The translations under genes and the position numbers were made by a program. Positions 6,958 to 15,284 of a stretch of 41,718 bases of DNA are shown piece after piece. The DNA comes from Kribbella albertanoniae (GTDB lineage Bacteria; Actinomycetota; Actinomycetes; Propionibacteriales; Kribbellaceae). The notes under the pieces are model-generated. The model saw nothing but the letters and a program-made list of their open reading frames with translations, did not search any database and had not been told where the DNA came from. Location of the stretch: the NCBI RefSeq assembly GCF_004348455.1, contig NZ_SMKA01000042.1, positions 1 through 41,718 on the forward strand, read 5' to 3'. Position 1 is the first letter of the stretch, and every line of letters starts with the position of its first letter.

Positions 6958-9144
6958 ATGCGCGCACGGGCACGGCGGCGGGGGCCGCGAACGGCGGGGC
7001 CGTCCCTGACGGGATTGCTGGCAGGTGTTGCTGTCGGCATCCTCGGGATCGGGTTGTTGCTGCAGCACTCCACTTTCTTCGAGGTCGGCCGGTTCGTCCT
7101 GTTCACCTCGCTCGGCGTCGCACTGCCCGGCTTCGCGCTGTGGCGGCTGGTCGGCAACTACAGCCGCAACCTGGTCGAGGACCTGGCCGGCGGCTTCGCA
7201 GTCGGCACTGCGGGACAGATCGTGGTCTATCTGGCCGCTGCGTCGATCGGACTGCAGGCGTGGTCCTGGGTGTGGGGCCCGATCGTGCTAGTGCTCTCGT
7301 TCATCGACAGTGACGTCCGGGCGCGGGTCTGGCGCCGGGTTGCGCAACCACTCCGGCCGTTGCAGGCGTGGCTGTTCGCACTGTCGACCACCGTCGTCGT
7401 TCTGATCGTCTACCGGCGCGGTCCGGGCCAGTTCCTGCCTGCCTATACCGATCCGCTCCGCTCGTACCCCGATCTGGCGTTCCAGCAGGCCGTGGCCGCC
7501 AGCGCGAAGTACGACGTACCGGTGTCGACGCTGTGGCTTGGCGGCGAGCCGATGAAGTACCACTCCTTCTACCACCAGTCGACGGCTGCGACTGCGTGGG
7601 CGACGCGGATCGACCTGACCGACCTCATCCACTCCCTCACTTGGTTGCCGTTGTTCCTGGCCGGGTGCGGGCTGGTCTTTGCACTGACAAGCCGGTTTGC
7701 ACGGACGGCCGAGACCGGCGCCACGTGGGCCGGGCCGCTGGCCGTACTGATCGCCGGACTGGGCGGTGCGATGCAGCCGCTTGCGCATGCTGGTTTCGGT
7801 GGCGTGTCCACGGCAGTGGCGGCCTACCTGAGTCCCACCCAGAACCTGGGCGTCATGATCGCTCTGGCGCTCTGTGTGGTGGCGGTCGATCTGCTGCGGG
7901 CTGAGCCACCGCGGAGTCGGTGGGTATTGCTGGTCCTGCTCGTGTTGGTTGCTTCAGGCTCGAAGTCGACCATCCTGCCGCTGGCAGGGCTGGGGTTCGC
8001 GTTCGCGTTCGTGCAGGCAGGGATGGCGCGGAAGAGCAATCGGACCGCACTGCTCGGTGGTCTGCTGTCGTTCGTCGTGTTCCTCGCTGCGGTGTTGACC
8101 ATCTTCGGCGGGACCACCTGGGGCACAGAGATCAAACCGTTCAAAGTCTTCAGCCAGCTGTCGTCATCACCACTCGCGACTCTGACGAGTTGGGGGCTTG
8201 CGGTGTGTGGGATGTGGTTCCTCGGGCGGAAGTGGCGTGATGCCGGTACTGCGTTCCTGATGGGGTTTGCGGTGGCTGGACTGATCGGCACGCTGATGAC
8301 CGCGCAGTCCGGGATCAGCCAGCTCTACTTCCTCCGTACGGCGTTCCCGGCGATCGCGGTGCTTGCCTGTGTCGGACTGGCCAATCTGGTGAGCCAACTG
8401 GGTGACCGGCGTGGTGTGGCGCTGGTGGGGGTCGCTGGGGCGCTCAGCCTGGCCGGGCTCGCGGTTGCGCGTTCCAAGGCCGCCGGTATGGCAGGTGTCA
8501 AAGGTCCGTGGCTGTGGACGCTGGCTGTGCTTCTGATCGTCGGAGTGGTCGTCGGGCTTGGCTGGAAGGTGTTCCGGCGACCGGGGAACGTGGGAGTCGC
8601 AATCGTGGCCGCTTCGGTGGCTGCGTGCATGATCGGCGCAGTGCTGGTGCCACTGCAGGCGTTTGTCTCGGACAGCGCGTCGAACCTGGTCTACGCCAAG
8701 GTCTCGCGTGGTGGAGCGACAGCGGCCGAGGCAGGAGCTGCACGCTGGTTGCGGCGGAACACCCAGCCAGGCGAGCTGATCGCGACCAACGCGCACTGCA
8801 TCATCCAGCGCGGCAACGTGTGCGACAGCCGGCATTTCTGGCTCGCCGCCCTGTCCGAGCGACCGGTCCTGGTCGAAGGCTGGTCGTATTCGAACCAGGC
8901 GAACCGGATCGCTCTCGAGACCAACTCGAACCCGAGCCTGATCCCGTACTGGGACAGCGGCAAGCTGGCCACCAACGACACCGCGTTCAAGTCACCGTCG
9001 GCCGACGTCATCCAGCGGCTGCGCAACGCCGGGGTGCGTTACCTGTTCGCCGACCGCCGGGCCGGTGCGGTGTCACCGAAGCTCGGGGAGTTTGTCAGCA
9101 TCCGGCACGCGACCCTCGATGTGACGATCTACGAGATCAAGTGA
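6958..9144 (+). CDS. Polytopic membrane protein, GT-C-like (tandem paralogue 2)
   Basis: 728 residues starting at the ATG at 6958; the upstream in-frame GTG at 6952 lies within the predicted promoter spacing. It is collinear with its left neighbour: LPGFALWRLVGN...NLVEDLAGGFAVG at the N-terminus, YTDPLRSYPDLAFQQAV then AASAKYD and KYHSFYHQ in the first big loop, DLTDLIHSLTWLPLF after it, and the C-terminal NAHCIIQRGNVCDSRHFW with the same two cysteines, followed by LSERPVLVEGWSY. There are about 12 or more hydrophobic helices. The shared loop acids and the C-terminal extracytoplasmic domain fit a GT-C type glycosyltransferase using a polyprenyl-linked donor, but this is inference. The 3' end overlaps the convergent pseG-like gene by 16 bases. 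Codons end in G/T more often than in paralogue 1. Confidence 0.72.
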   Translation: MRARARRRGPRTAGPSLTGLLAGVAVGILGIGLLLQHSTFFEVGRFVLFTSLGVALPGFALWRLVGNYSRNLVEDLAGGFAVGTAGQIVVYLAAASIGLQAWSWVWGPIVLVLSFIDSDVRARVWRRVAQPLRPLQAWLFALSTTVVVLIVYRRGPGQFLPAYTDPLRSYPDLAFQQAVAASAKYDVPVSTLWLGGEPMKYHSFYHQSTAATAWATRIDLTDLIHSLTWLPLFLAGCGLVFALTSRFARTAETGATWAGPLAVLIAGLGGAMQPLAHAGFGGVSTAVAAYLSPTQNLGVMIALALCVVAVDLLRAEPPRSRWVLLVLLVLVASGSKSTILPLAGLGFAFAFVQAGMARKSNRTALLGGLLSFVVFLAAVLTIFGGTTWGTEIKPFKVFSQLSSSPLATLTSWGLAVCGMWFLGRKWRDAGTAFLMGFAVAGLIGTLMTAQSGISQLYFLRTAFPAIAVLACVGLANLVSQLGDRRGVALVGVAGALSLAGLAVARSKAAGMAGVKGPWLWTLAVLLIVGVVVGLGWKVFRRPGNVGVAIVAASVAACMIGAVLVPLQAFVSDSASNLVYAKVSRGGATAAEAGAARWLRRNTQPGELIATNAHCIIQRGNVCDSRHFWLAALSERPVLVEGWSYSNQANRIALETNSNPSLIPYWDSGKLATNDTAFKSPSADVIQRLRNAGVRYLFADRRAGAVSPKLGEFVSIRHATLDVTIYEIK

Positions 9145-10136
9145 AGCAGTGCGTCGGCCACTCGGACGCGCCCCTGACCGTCGACCATTCGCCATCCCGC
9201 GGCCGCTAGTCGCGCTCGCTCGGCCGCATCGGTCAGGAGCCGCTTCAGTACGGCGGACGCGGCGGTCGGGTCGGCCCTCAGCTCTGAGAGCACTCCGACA
9301 CCAGCCGCCGTACCGGTGCCGATCGCTCGCTCGTAGCCCATCACCTGGTTGTCCACGACACACACCAAGCCTGCGGTCGCGCCAAGGCACAGCAGCTCCC
9401 AGGTCGACGTACCAGACGCACTGATGGTCACGTCCGCTTCCCGCACCGCTTTGGCGAGCTGATCGGTCGGACCGATCACCTTCACCCGCTCTGACACCGC
9501 AGCGATCTGTGCGGCGAGTTCAGGCGTCGGAGCAACCACAGTGGCGTCAAAAGGTACGCCGGTCGCGACCAGTGCTCGGGTCACCGCCGGCCCAGCACCA
9601 AAAGCATCCGTCCCACCGAAGAACGCAAACACCTTCGGTACGGCGACCTCCCGCGGCGCAGGTGGTTCGGACGGGCGCAGCGCGCGGATCTCGTCCCGGA
9701 TCAGCACGTAGTCGAGTCCCGCGAGCCGCACCGTCCCTGGCGGCAACACAGGCCGGTCCAACTCGGCCGCCAGGTTCTGGTCAACCAGCACGTCCGCCAC
9801 AGCACCCCGGAAGTCCCCGTCGACGATCGCCAGCGTCGGCACCCCAGCAGCCCGCACCGCCGGATAGACGTCCACCGCCAGGTCATACGAGTCGAACACC
9901 ACAGCGTCGTACCGGCTGAGCACCTCCACATGCTCCGCAGCAGTCCACACCGCCGGCCGCACAGCGATCCCTCGAGCCGCGATCTGTGCAGCCGCCCACG
10001 GCACCGTGTGAACGTCACAGACAAACTCCACGGTGAGCCCGCGGCGCTGCAGCTCTTCGGCAAGAGCGAGGCAGCGCATCACGTGACCGACACCCCGGGC
10101 CGGTCCCACATCACACCGCACTCCGACATGTCTCAC
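9129..10136 (-). CDS. pseG: PseG-like UDP-sugar hydrolase
   Basis: 335 residues. PseG removes UDP from UDP-2,4-diacetamido-2,4,6-trideoxy-L-altrose, the step before condensation with phosphoenolpyruvate in pseudaminic acid synthesis. The N-terminus has the family signature R-C-D-x-G-x-x-x-G-V-G-H-x-x-R-C-L-A-L-A (Asp9, catalytic-position His18). The C-terminal half is a GT28/MurG-like nucleotide-binding domain with FAFFGGTD, the GPTDQLAKAV block and the ISASGTSTWELLCLG loop. The GTG at 10136 is chosen because family members begin immediately before this strand and no ATG is available. It is divergent from pseB with 99 bases between them, so it is co-located with, but not co-transcribed with, the pse operon. 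Confidence 0.87.
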   Translation of the reverse strand: MRHVGVRCDVGPARGVGHVMRCLALAEELQRRGLTVEFVCDVHTVPWAAAQIAARGIAVRPAVWTAAEHVEVLSRYDAVVFDSYDLAVDVYPAVRAAGVPTLAIVDGDFRGAVADVLVDQNLAAELDRPVLPPGTVRLAGLDYVLIRDEIRALRPSEPPAPREVAVPKVFAFFGGTDAFGAGPAVTRALVATGVPFDATVVAPTPELAAQIAAVSERVKVIGPTDQLAKAVREADVTISASGTSTWELLCLGATAGLVCVVDNQVMGYERAIGTGTAAGVGVLSELRADPTAASAVLKRLLTDAAERARLAAAGWRMVDGQGRVRVADALLHLIS

Positions 10137-10158
10137 GTACAGACCGTATCCAAGTGGA

Positions 10159-10189
10159 TTGAAAGGGTTCTTAACCGGGCAGCTATTGT
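10159..10189 (+). promoter_or_regulatory. Promoter of the pseB operon
   Basis: TTGAAA at 10159-10164 and TATTGT at 10184-10189 are 19 bases apart (18 if read as CTATTG). It lies in the 99-base divergent gap between pseG and pseB. A ribosome site AGAAGGAG follows at 10218-10225. Confidence 0.45.
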
Positions 10190-10235
10190 TTCGGAGCGGC
10201 AACCGCTACCGTCCGTCAGAAGGAGCCTGCTCGAC

Positions 10236-11216
10236 GTGTCCATCCTCACCGGCTCCGACATTCTCGTCACCGGCGGCACCGGGTCGTTCGGCCGGGCGTT
10301 CGTGCAGCACGCGCTGGACCGGTTGAATCCGCGCCGGATCATCGTTTTCAGCCGCGACGAGCTGAAGCAGTGGGAGGTCCGCCAGCTGTTCGGCGACGAC
10401 TCGCGGCTGCGGTTCTTCCTCGGTGACGTTCGCGACCGGGCGCGGCTACTGCGGGCGATGCACCGGGTCGACTACGTCGTGCATGCGGCTGCGCTGAAGC
10501 AGGTGGACAGCGGTGAGTACAACCCGTGGGAGTTCGTCCAGACGAACGTGATCGGCTCACAGAACGTGATCGAGGCGTCGATCGACTCCGGGGTCAAGCG
10601 GGTCGTGGCGCTGTCCACCGACAAGGCGTCCAGCCCGATCAACCTGTACGGCGCGACCAAGCTGACCGCGGACAAGCTGTTCATCAACGGCAACCACTAC
10701 GCGGCGGCGTACGACACCAGGTTCGCGGTGGTGCGGTACGGGAACGTGATGGGCAGCCGCGGGTCGATCATCCCGAAGTTCCGTGCGCTGCACGCGGCCG
10801 GGCAGTCGCTGCCGATCACCGATCTGCGGTGTACGCGGTTCCTGATCACGCTGCCGCAGGCGGTCGAGTTCGTGGTCGACTCGTTCGAGCTGATGACCGG
10901 TGGCGAGCTGTACGTGCCGCGGATCCCGTCGATGAAGGTCACCGACCTGGCCGAGGCGATCGCGCCCGGAGCCAAGATGCACGACGTCGGGCTGCGGCCG
11001 GGCGAGAAGCTGCACGAGGAAATGATCAGCCCGGAGGAGGGCCGGCGGGCGCTGACGGTCGGCAACCGCTTCGTGCTGCAGCCCGACCTGGCGACCTGGG
11101 GCTACCTCGCGCCCGAGGGCGGCGTACCGGTCTCGGAGGGTTTCCACTACTCGTCGAACACCAACGACCAGTGGTATTCCATCGAGGAGATCCAGAAGAT
11201 TCTCGAGGTTGACTAG
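10236..11216 (+). CDS. pseB: UDP-GlcNAc 4,6-dehydratase (inverting), PseB
   Basis: 326 residues. PseB converts UDP-GlcNAc to the 4-keto-6-deoxy-L-arabino-hexulose intermediate, the first step toward pseudaminic acid. An extended SDR fold is visible: the NAD loop GGTGSFG at 13-19, HAAALKQV at 83-90, the catalytic STDK at 127-130 (Thr128, Asp129, Lys130), and Y-G-A-T-K with Tyr138 and Lys142. MRPGEK-type family residues appear as GLRPGEKLHEEM. It lacks the membrane helices of the long FlaA1/CapD dehydratases, which fits soluble PseB. The GTG at 10236 has AGAAGGAG ten bases upstream. The TAG stop shares its G with the GTG of pseC, so the two are coupled. An SDR making the D-gluco epimer (PglF type) is less likely because of the length and the DK(A) motif. 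Confidence 0.92.
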   Translation: MSILTGSDILVTGGTGSFGRAFVQHALDRLNPRRIIVFSRDELKQWEVRQLFGDDSRLRFFLGDVRDRARLLRAMHRVDYVVHAAALKQVDSGEYNPWEFVQTNVIGSQNVIEASIDSGVKRVVALSTDKASSPINLYGATKLTADKLFINGNHYAAAYDTRFAVVRYGNVMGSRGSIIPKFRALHAAGQSLPITDLRCTRFLITLPQAVEFVVDSFELMTGGELYVPRIPSMKVTDLAEAIAPGAKMHDVGLRPGEKLHEEMISPEEGRRALTVGNRFVLQPDLATWGYLAPEGGVPVSEGFHYSSNTNDQWYSIEEIQKILEVD

Positions 11217-12340
11217 TGCTCCCGTACGGACGGCAGTCGATCTCGGCCGAGGACATCGCGGCAGTGACTGCCGTGCTGCAAGGGGACTGGTTGACGACCG
11301 GGCCCGCGGTCGGTGCGTTCGAGGAGGCGGTGTCGCAGCTGTCCGGTGGGCATCGGGCAGTCAGCTGTACGTCGGGGACCGCGGCACTGCACATCGCGTA
11401 CGCCGCGCTCGGAGTCGGGCCTGGTGATGAGGTGGTGACGACTCCGATGACGTTCGTCGCGACTGCGTCCTGCGCGGCTCTCCTGGGTGCTCGCGTTGTT
11501 TTCGCAGACGTGGACCCAGACACCGCGCTCATTGATCCGGCAGCGGTTGAGGCGGTGACGACTGAGCGGACCAAGGCGATCGCTGCGGTCGACTACGCCG
11601 GCCAGGCTGCGGACTATGCCGCGCTGCAGCCGCTGGCTGACGCGGTCGGTGCGCGGACGGTGGCGGACGCGGCGCACTCGATCGGCGGGAGCGCCGGTGG
11701 GCGGCCGGTCGGCGATCTCGCTGACGTGACGACGATGTCGTTCTTCCCGACCAAGAATCTGACCACCGGTGAGGGTGGCGCGGTGGTCTGCAAGGACCCG
11801 GCGGTGGGTCAGCGGGCGCACGAGTTCCACTTCATCGGGCTGGTCCGGGATCCGTCGCGGTTCGAGATGGTCGACGAGGGTCCGTGGCACCAGGAGGTGC
11901 ACGAGTACGGCGTGAACTACCGGCTGACCGACCTCGGCGCGGCGCTGGGGCTCTCTCAGCTCTCAAGATTGACCGCCTTCAAACAGAGGCGGGCGGAGAT
12001 CACTGCGCGCTACAACGAGGCGCTCGGCGGCGTGGACGGACTGCGTACGCCGGTGCAGCGAGCGGGGGTCGATCCCGCCTGGCACCTGTACCCGGTGCGG
12101 GTGCTGGACGGGCGCCGGCGCGAGATCTTCGAGGGAATGCGGGCCGCCGGCATCGGTGTCCAGGTGAACTACATCCCCGTCTACTGGCATCCTGTCTTTG
12201 CACGGCAGGGATATTCCCGCGGCCTGTGCCCGAACGCGGAGGCCTTCTACGCCGAGGAGCTCTCCCTCCCGCTCTACCCGGACCTCACCGACAACGACGT
12301 CGACCGGGTGATCGAGACCCTCACAGGACTGGTTGGCTAG
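11216..12340 (+). CDS. pseC: PseC-type UDP-4-keto sugar aminotransferase
   Basis: 374 residues; DegT/DnrJ/EryC1/StrS aminotransferase. PseC adds the 4-amino group to the PseB product with PLP and glutamate. Motifs: LTTGPAVGAFE at 27-37, the SCTSGTAALHI phosphate-binding loop at 50-60, DAAHS at 151-155 with the PLP-contacting Asp, and FFPTKNLTTGEGG with the Schiff-base Lys180. The C-terminus has VNYIPVYWHP and the ELSLPLYP block usual in the family. The GTG start overlaps the pseB stop by one base. The next gene begins 10 bases after the stop, so this is one operon. Confidence 0.9.
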   Translation: MLPYGRQSISAEDIAAVTAVLQGDWLTTGPAVGAFEEAVSQLSGGHRAVSCTSGTAALHIAYAALGVGPGDEVVTTPMTFVATASCAALLGARVVFADVDPDTALIDPAAVEAVTTERTKAIAAVDYAGQAADYAALQPLADAVGARTVADAAHSIGGSAGGRPVGDLADVTTMSFFPTKNLTTGEGGAVVCKDPAVGQRAHEFHFIGLVRDPSRFEMVDEGPWHQEVHEYGVNYRLTDLGAALGLSQLSRLTAFKQRRAEITARYNEALGGVDGLRTPVQRAGVDPAWHLYPVRVLDGRRREIFEGMRAAGIGVQVNYIPVYWHPVFARQGYSRGLCPNAEAFYAEELSLPLYPDLTDNDVDRVIETLTGLVG

Positions 12341-12350
12341 GGGCCCTAAA

Positions 12351-13706
12351 GTGACTGAAGTGACCCGATCGAATCTGGTCGGTGGAGAGATGCTCAACTG
12401 GTCGGATCTCCATCCGGCCGACAGCCGTCCCGCTGTCTCCGGACCGGCTGCCAGCACCCTGCTCGCCGCCGCCCTCAGACCCGGCGACACCGTGCTGATC
12501 GCCGGCCCGCACAGCCACAGCCTGTACGCCGACGTCGCAGCGCAGGCCGAGTCGATCGACATCCTGGTCCGATCGGCACCCGATGCCGAGGAGCTCGCCG
12601 AATCGCTCACCCACGCGAAGACCCAGGTCTACTGCGGTTCGCTGGACCGGTTCTCGACGGATGAGACCTACGACCTGATCGTCGCCCTGGACGGGTTGGA
12701 GCGCTTGGTCGGCCCGGACACTGCATCACTGCCGTGGACGGAGGGCCTGAACAAACTCGTCGCCCGGCTCGCTCCCAACGGGCGGCTGTTGCTTGGCGCA
12801 ACCAATAGCTTCAGCGTCAACCGAATGATCCAGCCCGACATCACGGCGGCGCTCCCCCGAGACGAAGACTGGGGACGCGCAGTGGGCGACACCGCACCGG
12901 CAGGATTGAAGGCACTCCGGGCGGAGTTCCAGAACGTACAGACTTTCGGCGTGTATCCGTCGTTGGTTGCGGCCGAGGTTTTGGTTGCTGACGACCACCA
13001 GTTGACTGCGGCAACAGCAGCGAGAGTCGTTGCTGAGTGCAACAGTGGGCCTACGTTGATGGATCCGTATCGGGTGGTGATGGATGCGGCGCGGGCCAGG
13101 CTGCTGGTGGAGTTGGCGCCCGCTTGGTATGTCGTGGCGGGGGATGTGGAGGTGCCGGTCGCGACCAACTCCGGGGAGTTGGTGGAGGAGCGGTTGCTGG
13201 CGGCCCTGCGGGTGGATGACCAGCTGGCGTTGCGGCGGGAGGTCGCGGCTTACGTCGAGTGGTTGCGGACGGCAACCGAGTCGGGTGCTGCGGATAACGT
13301 GATCGTGGACGGGACGTCGTACCGGCTGTTTGGCAAGGCGGATGGCGGGACGGTTGAGGAGTACATGGCGCGGTTTGCTCGGCGGGCGTTGGAAAGTGGC
13401 TCGCGGCAACCTTGGCCTGCTGGAGGTAGTGCCCACGACCTGACCGCGAGGCTGGCTTCGATGGTTGGGATCACGCTGGCACCAACGACCAGTCCGGAGA
13501 TGATCAGGCCGCTGGGGAGTGCTGAGCAGCTCGTCACGGTTGCGCGGTTGGCGGATGAGTTGGCGCATGCGAGTGCGCGGGCGGTCCTGTTCGAGGGGAC
13601 CGTGAGTGGGATCCGGCGGTCGGTGCCGTATCGGCTCGGGCACGCGATGCTGAATCCGGCGCGGGTGGTCCGGCGCCGATTGAAGCGCCTAGTGCGGAGG
13701 CGCTGA
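12351..13706 (+). CDS. Methyltransferase-like protein A
   Basis: 451 residues. The N-terminal 200 resemble a class I SAM-binding fold: VLIAGPHSHSL in the motif I position, IDILVRSAPDAEEL, YDLIVALDGLERLVG and LAPNGRLLLGATN. Motif I lacks the GxGxG loop, so it may bind SAM weakly or not at all. The C-terminal half (from about residue 215) matches no family I know. A paralogue starts at 506 on the opposite strand. I chose the GTG at 12351 because AGGGG sits 7 bases before it; a GTG at 12360 is possible. The stop overlaps the next ATG as TGATG, the same junction type as seen upstream of protein B'. Codon use changes sharply from C-ending to G/T-ending at about 12960. Confidence 0.68.
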   Translation: MTEVTRSNLVGGEMLNWSDLHPADSRPAVSGPAASTLLAAALRPGDTVLIAGPHSHSLYADVAAQAESIDILVRSAPDAEELAESLTHAKTQVYCGSLDRFSTDETYDLIVALDGLERLVGPDTASLPWTEGLNKLVARLAPNGRLLLGATNSFSVNRMIQPDITAALPRDEDWGRAVGDTAPAGLKALRAEFQNVQTFGVYPSLVAAEVLVADDHQLTAATAARVVAECNSGPTLMDPYRVVMDAARARLLVELAPAWYVVAGDVEVPVATNSGELVEERLLAALRVDDQLALRREVAAYVEWLRTATESGAADNVIVDGTSYRLFGKADGGTVEEYMARFARRALESGSRQPWPAGGSAHDLTARLASMVGITLAPTTSPEMIRPLGSAEQLVTVARLADELAHASARAVLFEGTVSGIRRSVPYRLGHAMLNPARVVRRRLKRLVRRR

Positions 13707-14521
13707 TGCATCACGCGAACCACTTCTACGGGCACGCCGACGTGATGGCGACATACGCCGGTCTGCGCAAACCGCCGCGGATCTGGGGCTACCTGCAGCA
13801 CGGGTGGAACATCCTGGACGGCTTCGCCCACGGCACCAACTTCGCGCCGGGGATGCCGAAGTTTGTCTGGACCGACAGCGTGAGAAGGCGCGGTCAGTCG
13901 ATGGGACTGCGCAACTACTCCGTGATCGGCTCGGTCTGGCTTTACCTGCTCAAAAACCATCCGAACCTCGCGACCCCAGCCAAGAAGGCAAAGGGCACAC
14001 TCTTCTACCCCTTCCACGGCTGGGAAGGCCAGAACGTGCTCGGCGACCACGGCCGGATCGTTGCCTCGATCAACGAGCACGAGACCGGCCCGGTGACCGT
14101 CTGCCTGTACTGGAACGAATACCAGCAGCCCGCCATCCGCAAGGTCTACGCCGACGCCGGCTTCCGCGTCATCACCCACGGCTACCGCGGTCTGCACTGG
14201 CGCAAGACCGACGCCGACTTCCTGCTCAAACAACTGCGCGAGCTCCGCGGCCACACCCGCGTCGCCTCCAACCGGCTCAGCTCCGCCGTCCTGTACGGCG
14301 CTTCGATCGGCCTGCAGCCCGGCGTGTACGGCGACCCGATGGTGCTGGAGAACGAGCACCCGTCGTTCGGCGGGCAGGCGCGAATCAAACGCCTCTGGCC
14401 CGAACTCGACCAGCCGTTCGTCCCGGCGGCGGTCGCCAAGGAGTTCACCGACACCGAACTGGGCGTCGACCATGTCGTCTGCCCAGCGGAGATCCGGGAG
14501 CTGTTCCGATGGAACGACTGA
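13706..14521 (+). CDS. Protein B, conserved surface-glycan protein, possible glycosyltransferase
   Basis: 271 residues, paralogue of 499-1320. It begins MHHANHFYG and contains GYLQHGWN (about 29-36), FHGWEG, NEHETGPVTV, YADAGFRVI, RVASNRLSSAVLYG, GVYGDPM and FGGQARIKRLWPEL. It is soluble, with no signal peptide. Because the following gene makes a CMP-type activated acidic sugar and every such pathway needs a transferase, this family is a reasonable candidate for a nonulosonate transferase with a GT-B-like fold. That is inference, and I see no proven catalytic motif. The start shares its first base with the stop of gene A, and its last 13 bases overlap the next gene: A-B-spsF is a tightly coupled trio. 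Confidence 0.72.
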   Translation: MHHANHFYGHADVMATYAGLRKPPRIWGYLQHGWNILDGFAHGTNFAPGMPKFVWTDSVRRRGQSMGLRNYSVIGSVWLYLLKNHPNLATPAKKAKGTLFYPFHGWEGQNVLGDHGRIVASINEHETGPVTVCLYWNEYQQPAIRKVYADAGFRVITHGYRGLHWRKTDADFLLKQLRELRGHTRVASNRLSSAVLYGASIGLQPGVYGDPMVLENEHPSFGGQARIKRLWPELDQPFVPAAVAKEFTDTELGVDHVVCPAEIRELFRWND

Positions 14522-15246
14522 AGATCGGCATCGTCACCCAGGTTCGCGTGACGAGCTCGCGACTGCCGGCCAAGGTGCTGCTCACCGCCGGTGGGCAGTC
14601 CTTCCTCGAGCATCACCTGGATCGGCTGGGTCAGACCGGTCTCCCGGTGGTCGTGGCCACGACCACGAACTACCACGACGACGTCATCCTCGAGGTGGCC
14701 AAGCACGCGGGCGTTCCGGTCTACCGGGGCTCGGAGGACGACGTACTGAGCCGGTTCGCCGGTGCGGCCCGCGAGCATGAGCTGGACGGGTTGGTCCGGG
14801 TCACGTCCGACTGCCCCCTGATCGACCCGGCGATCATCTCCGCCGCCGTCGACCGCTGGCGGTCCGAGAAGGACCTCGACCTCTATATCTCGAACTGCCT
14901 GGAGCGCACCTACCCGCGTGGCATGGACTACGAGGTCTTCTCCGCGAAACGCCTGTACGACGCGGAGGCCCACGCGACTCTGCCCGCCGACCGCGAGCAC
15001 GTCACCCCGTACCTGCACCAGAACCGCTCCGGCGAGATCCGGCTGCTGAACCTCCCGTGGGCCGGCGGCGGAGCGTCGTACCGGCTCTGCTTGGACACCC
15101 CGGACGACTGGAAGTTGCTCGACGCCCTCTTCGAGGAACACGACGCGACCAGCCTGAACTGTGCCGAACTGGTCGAGATTCTGGACACCCACCCCGAGCT
15201 GGCCACGCTCAACGCCCACATCGAGCAGAAGAAGCTCGGCGAGTAG
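14509..15246 (+). CDS. spsF: SpsF/PseF-type cytidylyltransferase
   Basis: 245 residues. This GT-A-fold nucleotidyltransferase of the SpsF (COG1861) group is expected to activate a nonulosonic acid with CTP. The signature loop is IVTQVRVTSSRLPAKVL at 8-24 (family form QARxxSxRLPxKVL). RVTSDCPLIDP at 97-107 is the metal and substrate loop; YRGSEDDVLSRF near 72-83 and TYPRGMDYEVF around 135-145 are also family-typical. The ATG at 14509 has GGGAG upstream and overlaps gene B by 13 bases. It is the last gene of the pse operon. Campylobacter-type PseF is a different family, but SpsF-like proteins occur in Bacillus-type surface sugar operons, so the substrate (pseudaminic, legionaminic or Kdn-like) cannot be fixed from this gene alone. 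Confidence 0.85.
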   Translation: MERLKIGIVTQVRVTSSRLPAKVLLTAGGQSFLEHHLDRLGQTGLPVVVATTTNYHDDVILEVAKHAGVPVYRGSEDDVLSRFAGAAREHELDGLVRVTSDCPLIDPAIISAAVDRWRSEKDLDLYISNCLERTYPRGMDYEVFSAKRLYDAEAHATLPADREHVTPYLHQNRSGEIRLLNLPWAGGGASYRLCLDTPDDWKLLDALFEEHDATSLNCAELVEILDTHPELATLNAHIEQKKLGE

Positions 15247-15284
15247 CCGCGTGCAATTGGTCGGCTACGGCATGATTTACCGTG

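Noticed and set aside
15247..15284. A promoter for the methyltransferase gene
   Set aside because: CATGAT and nearby TAnnnT-like strings exist but no convincing -35 pairs with them; too weak to list.
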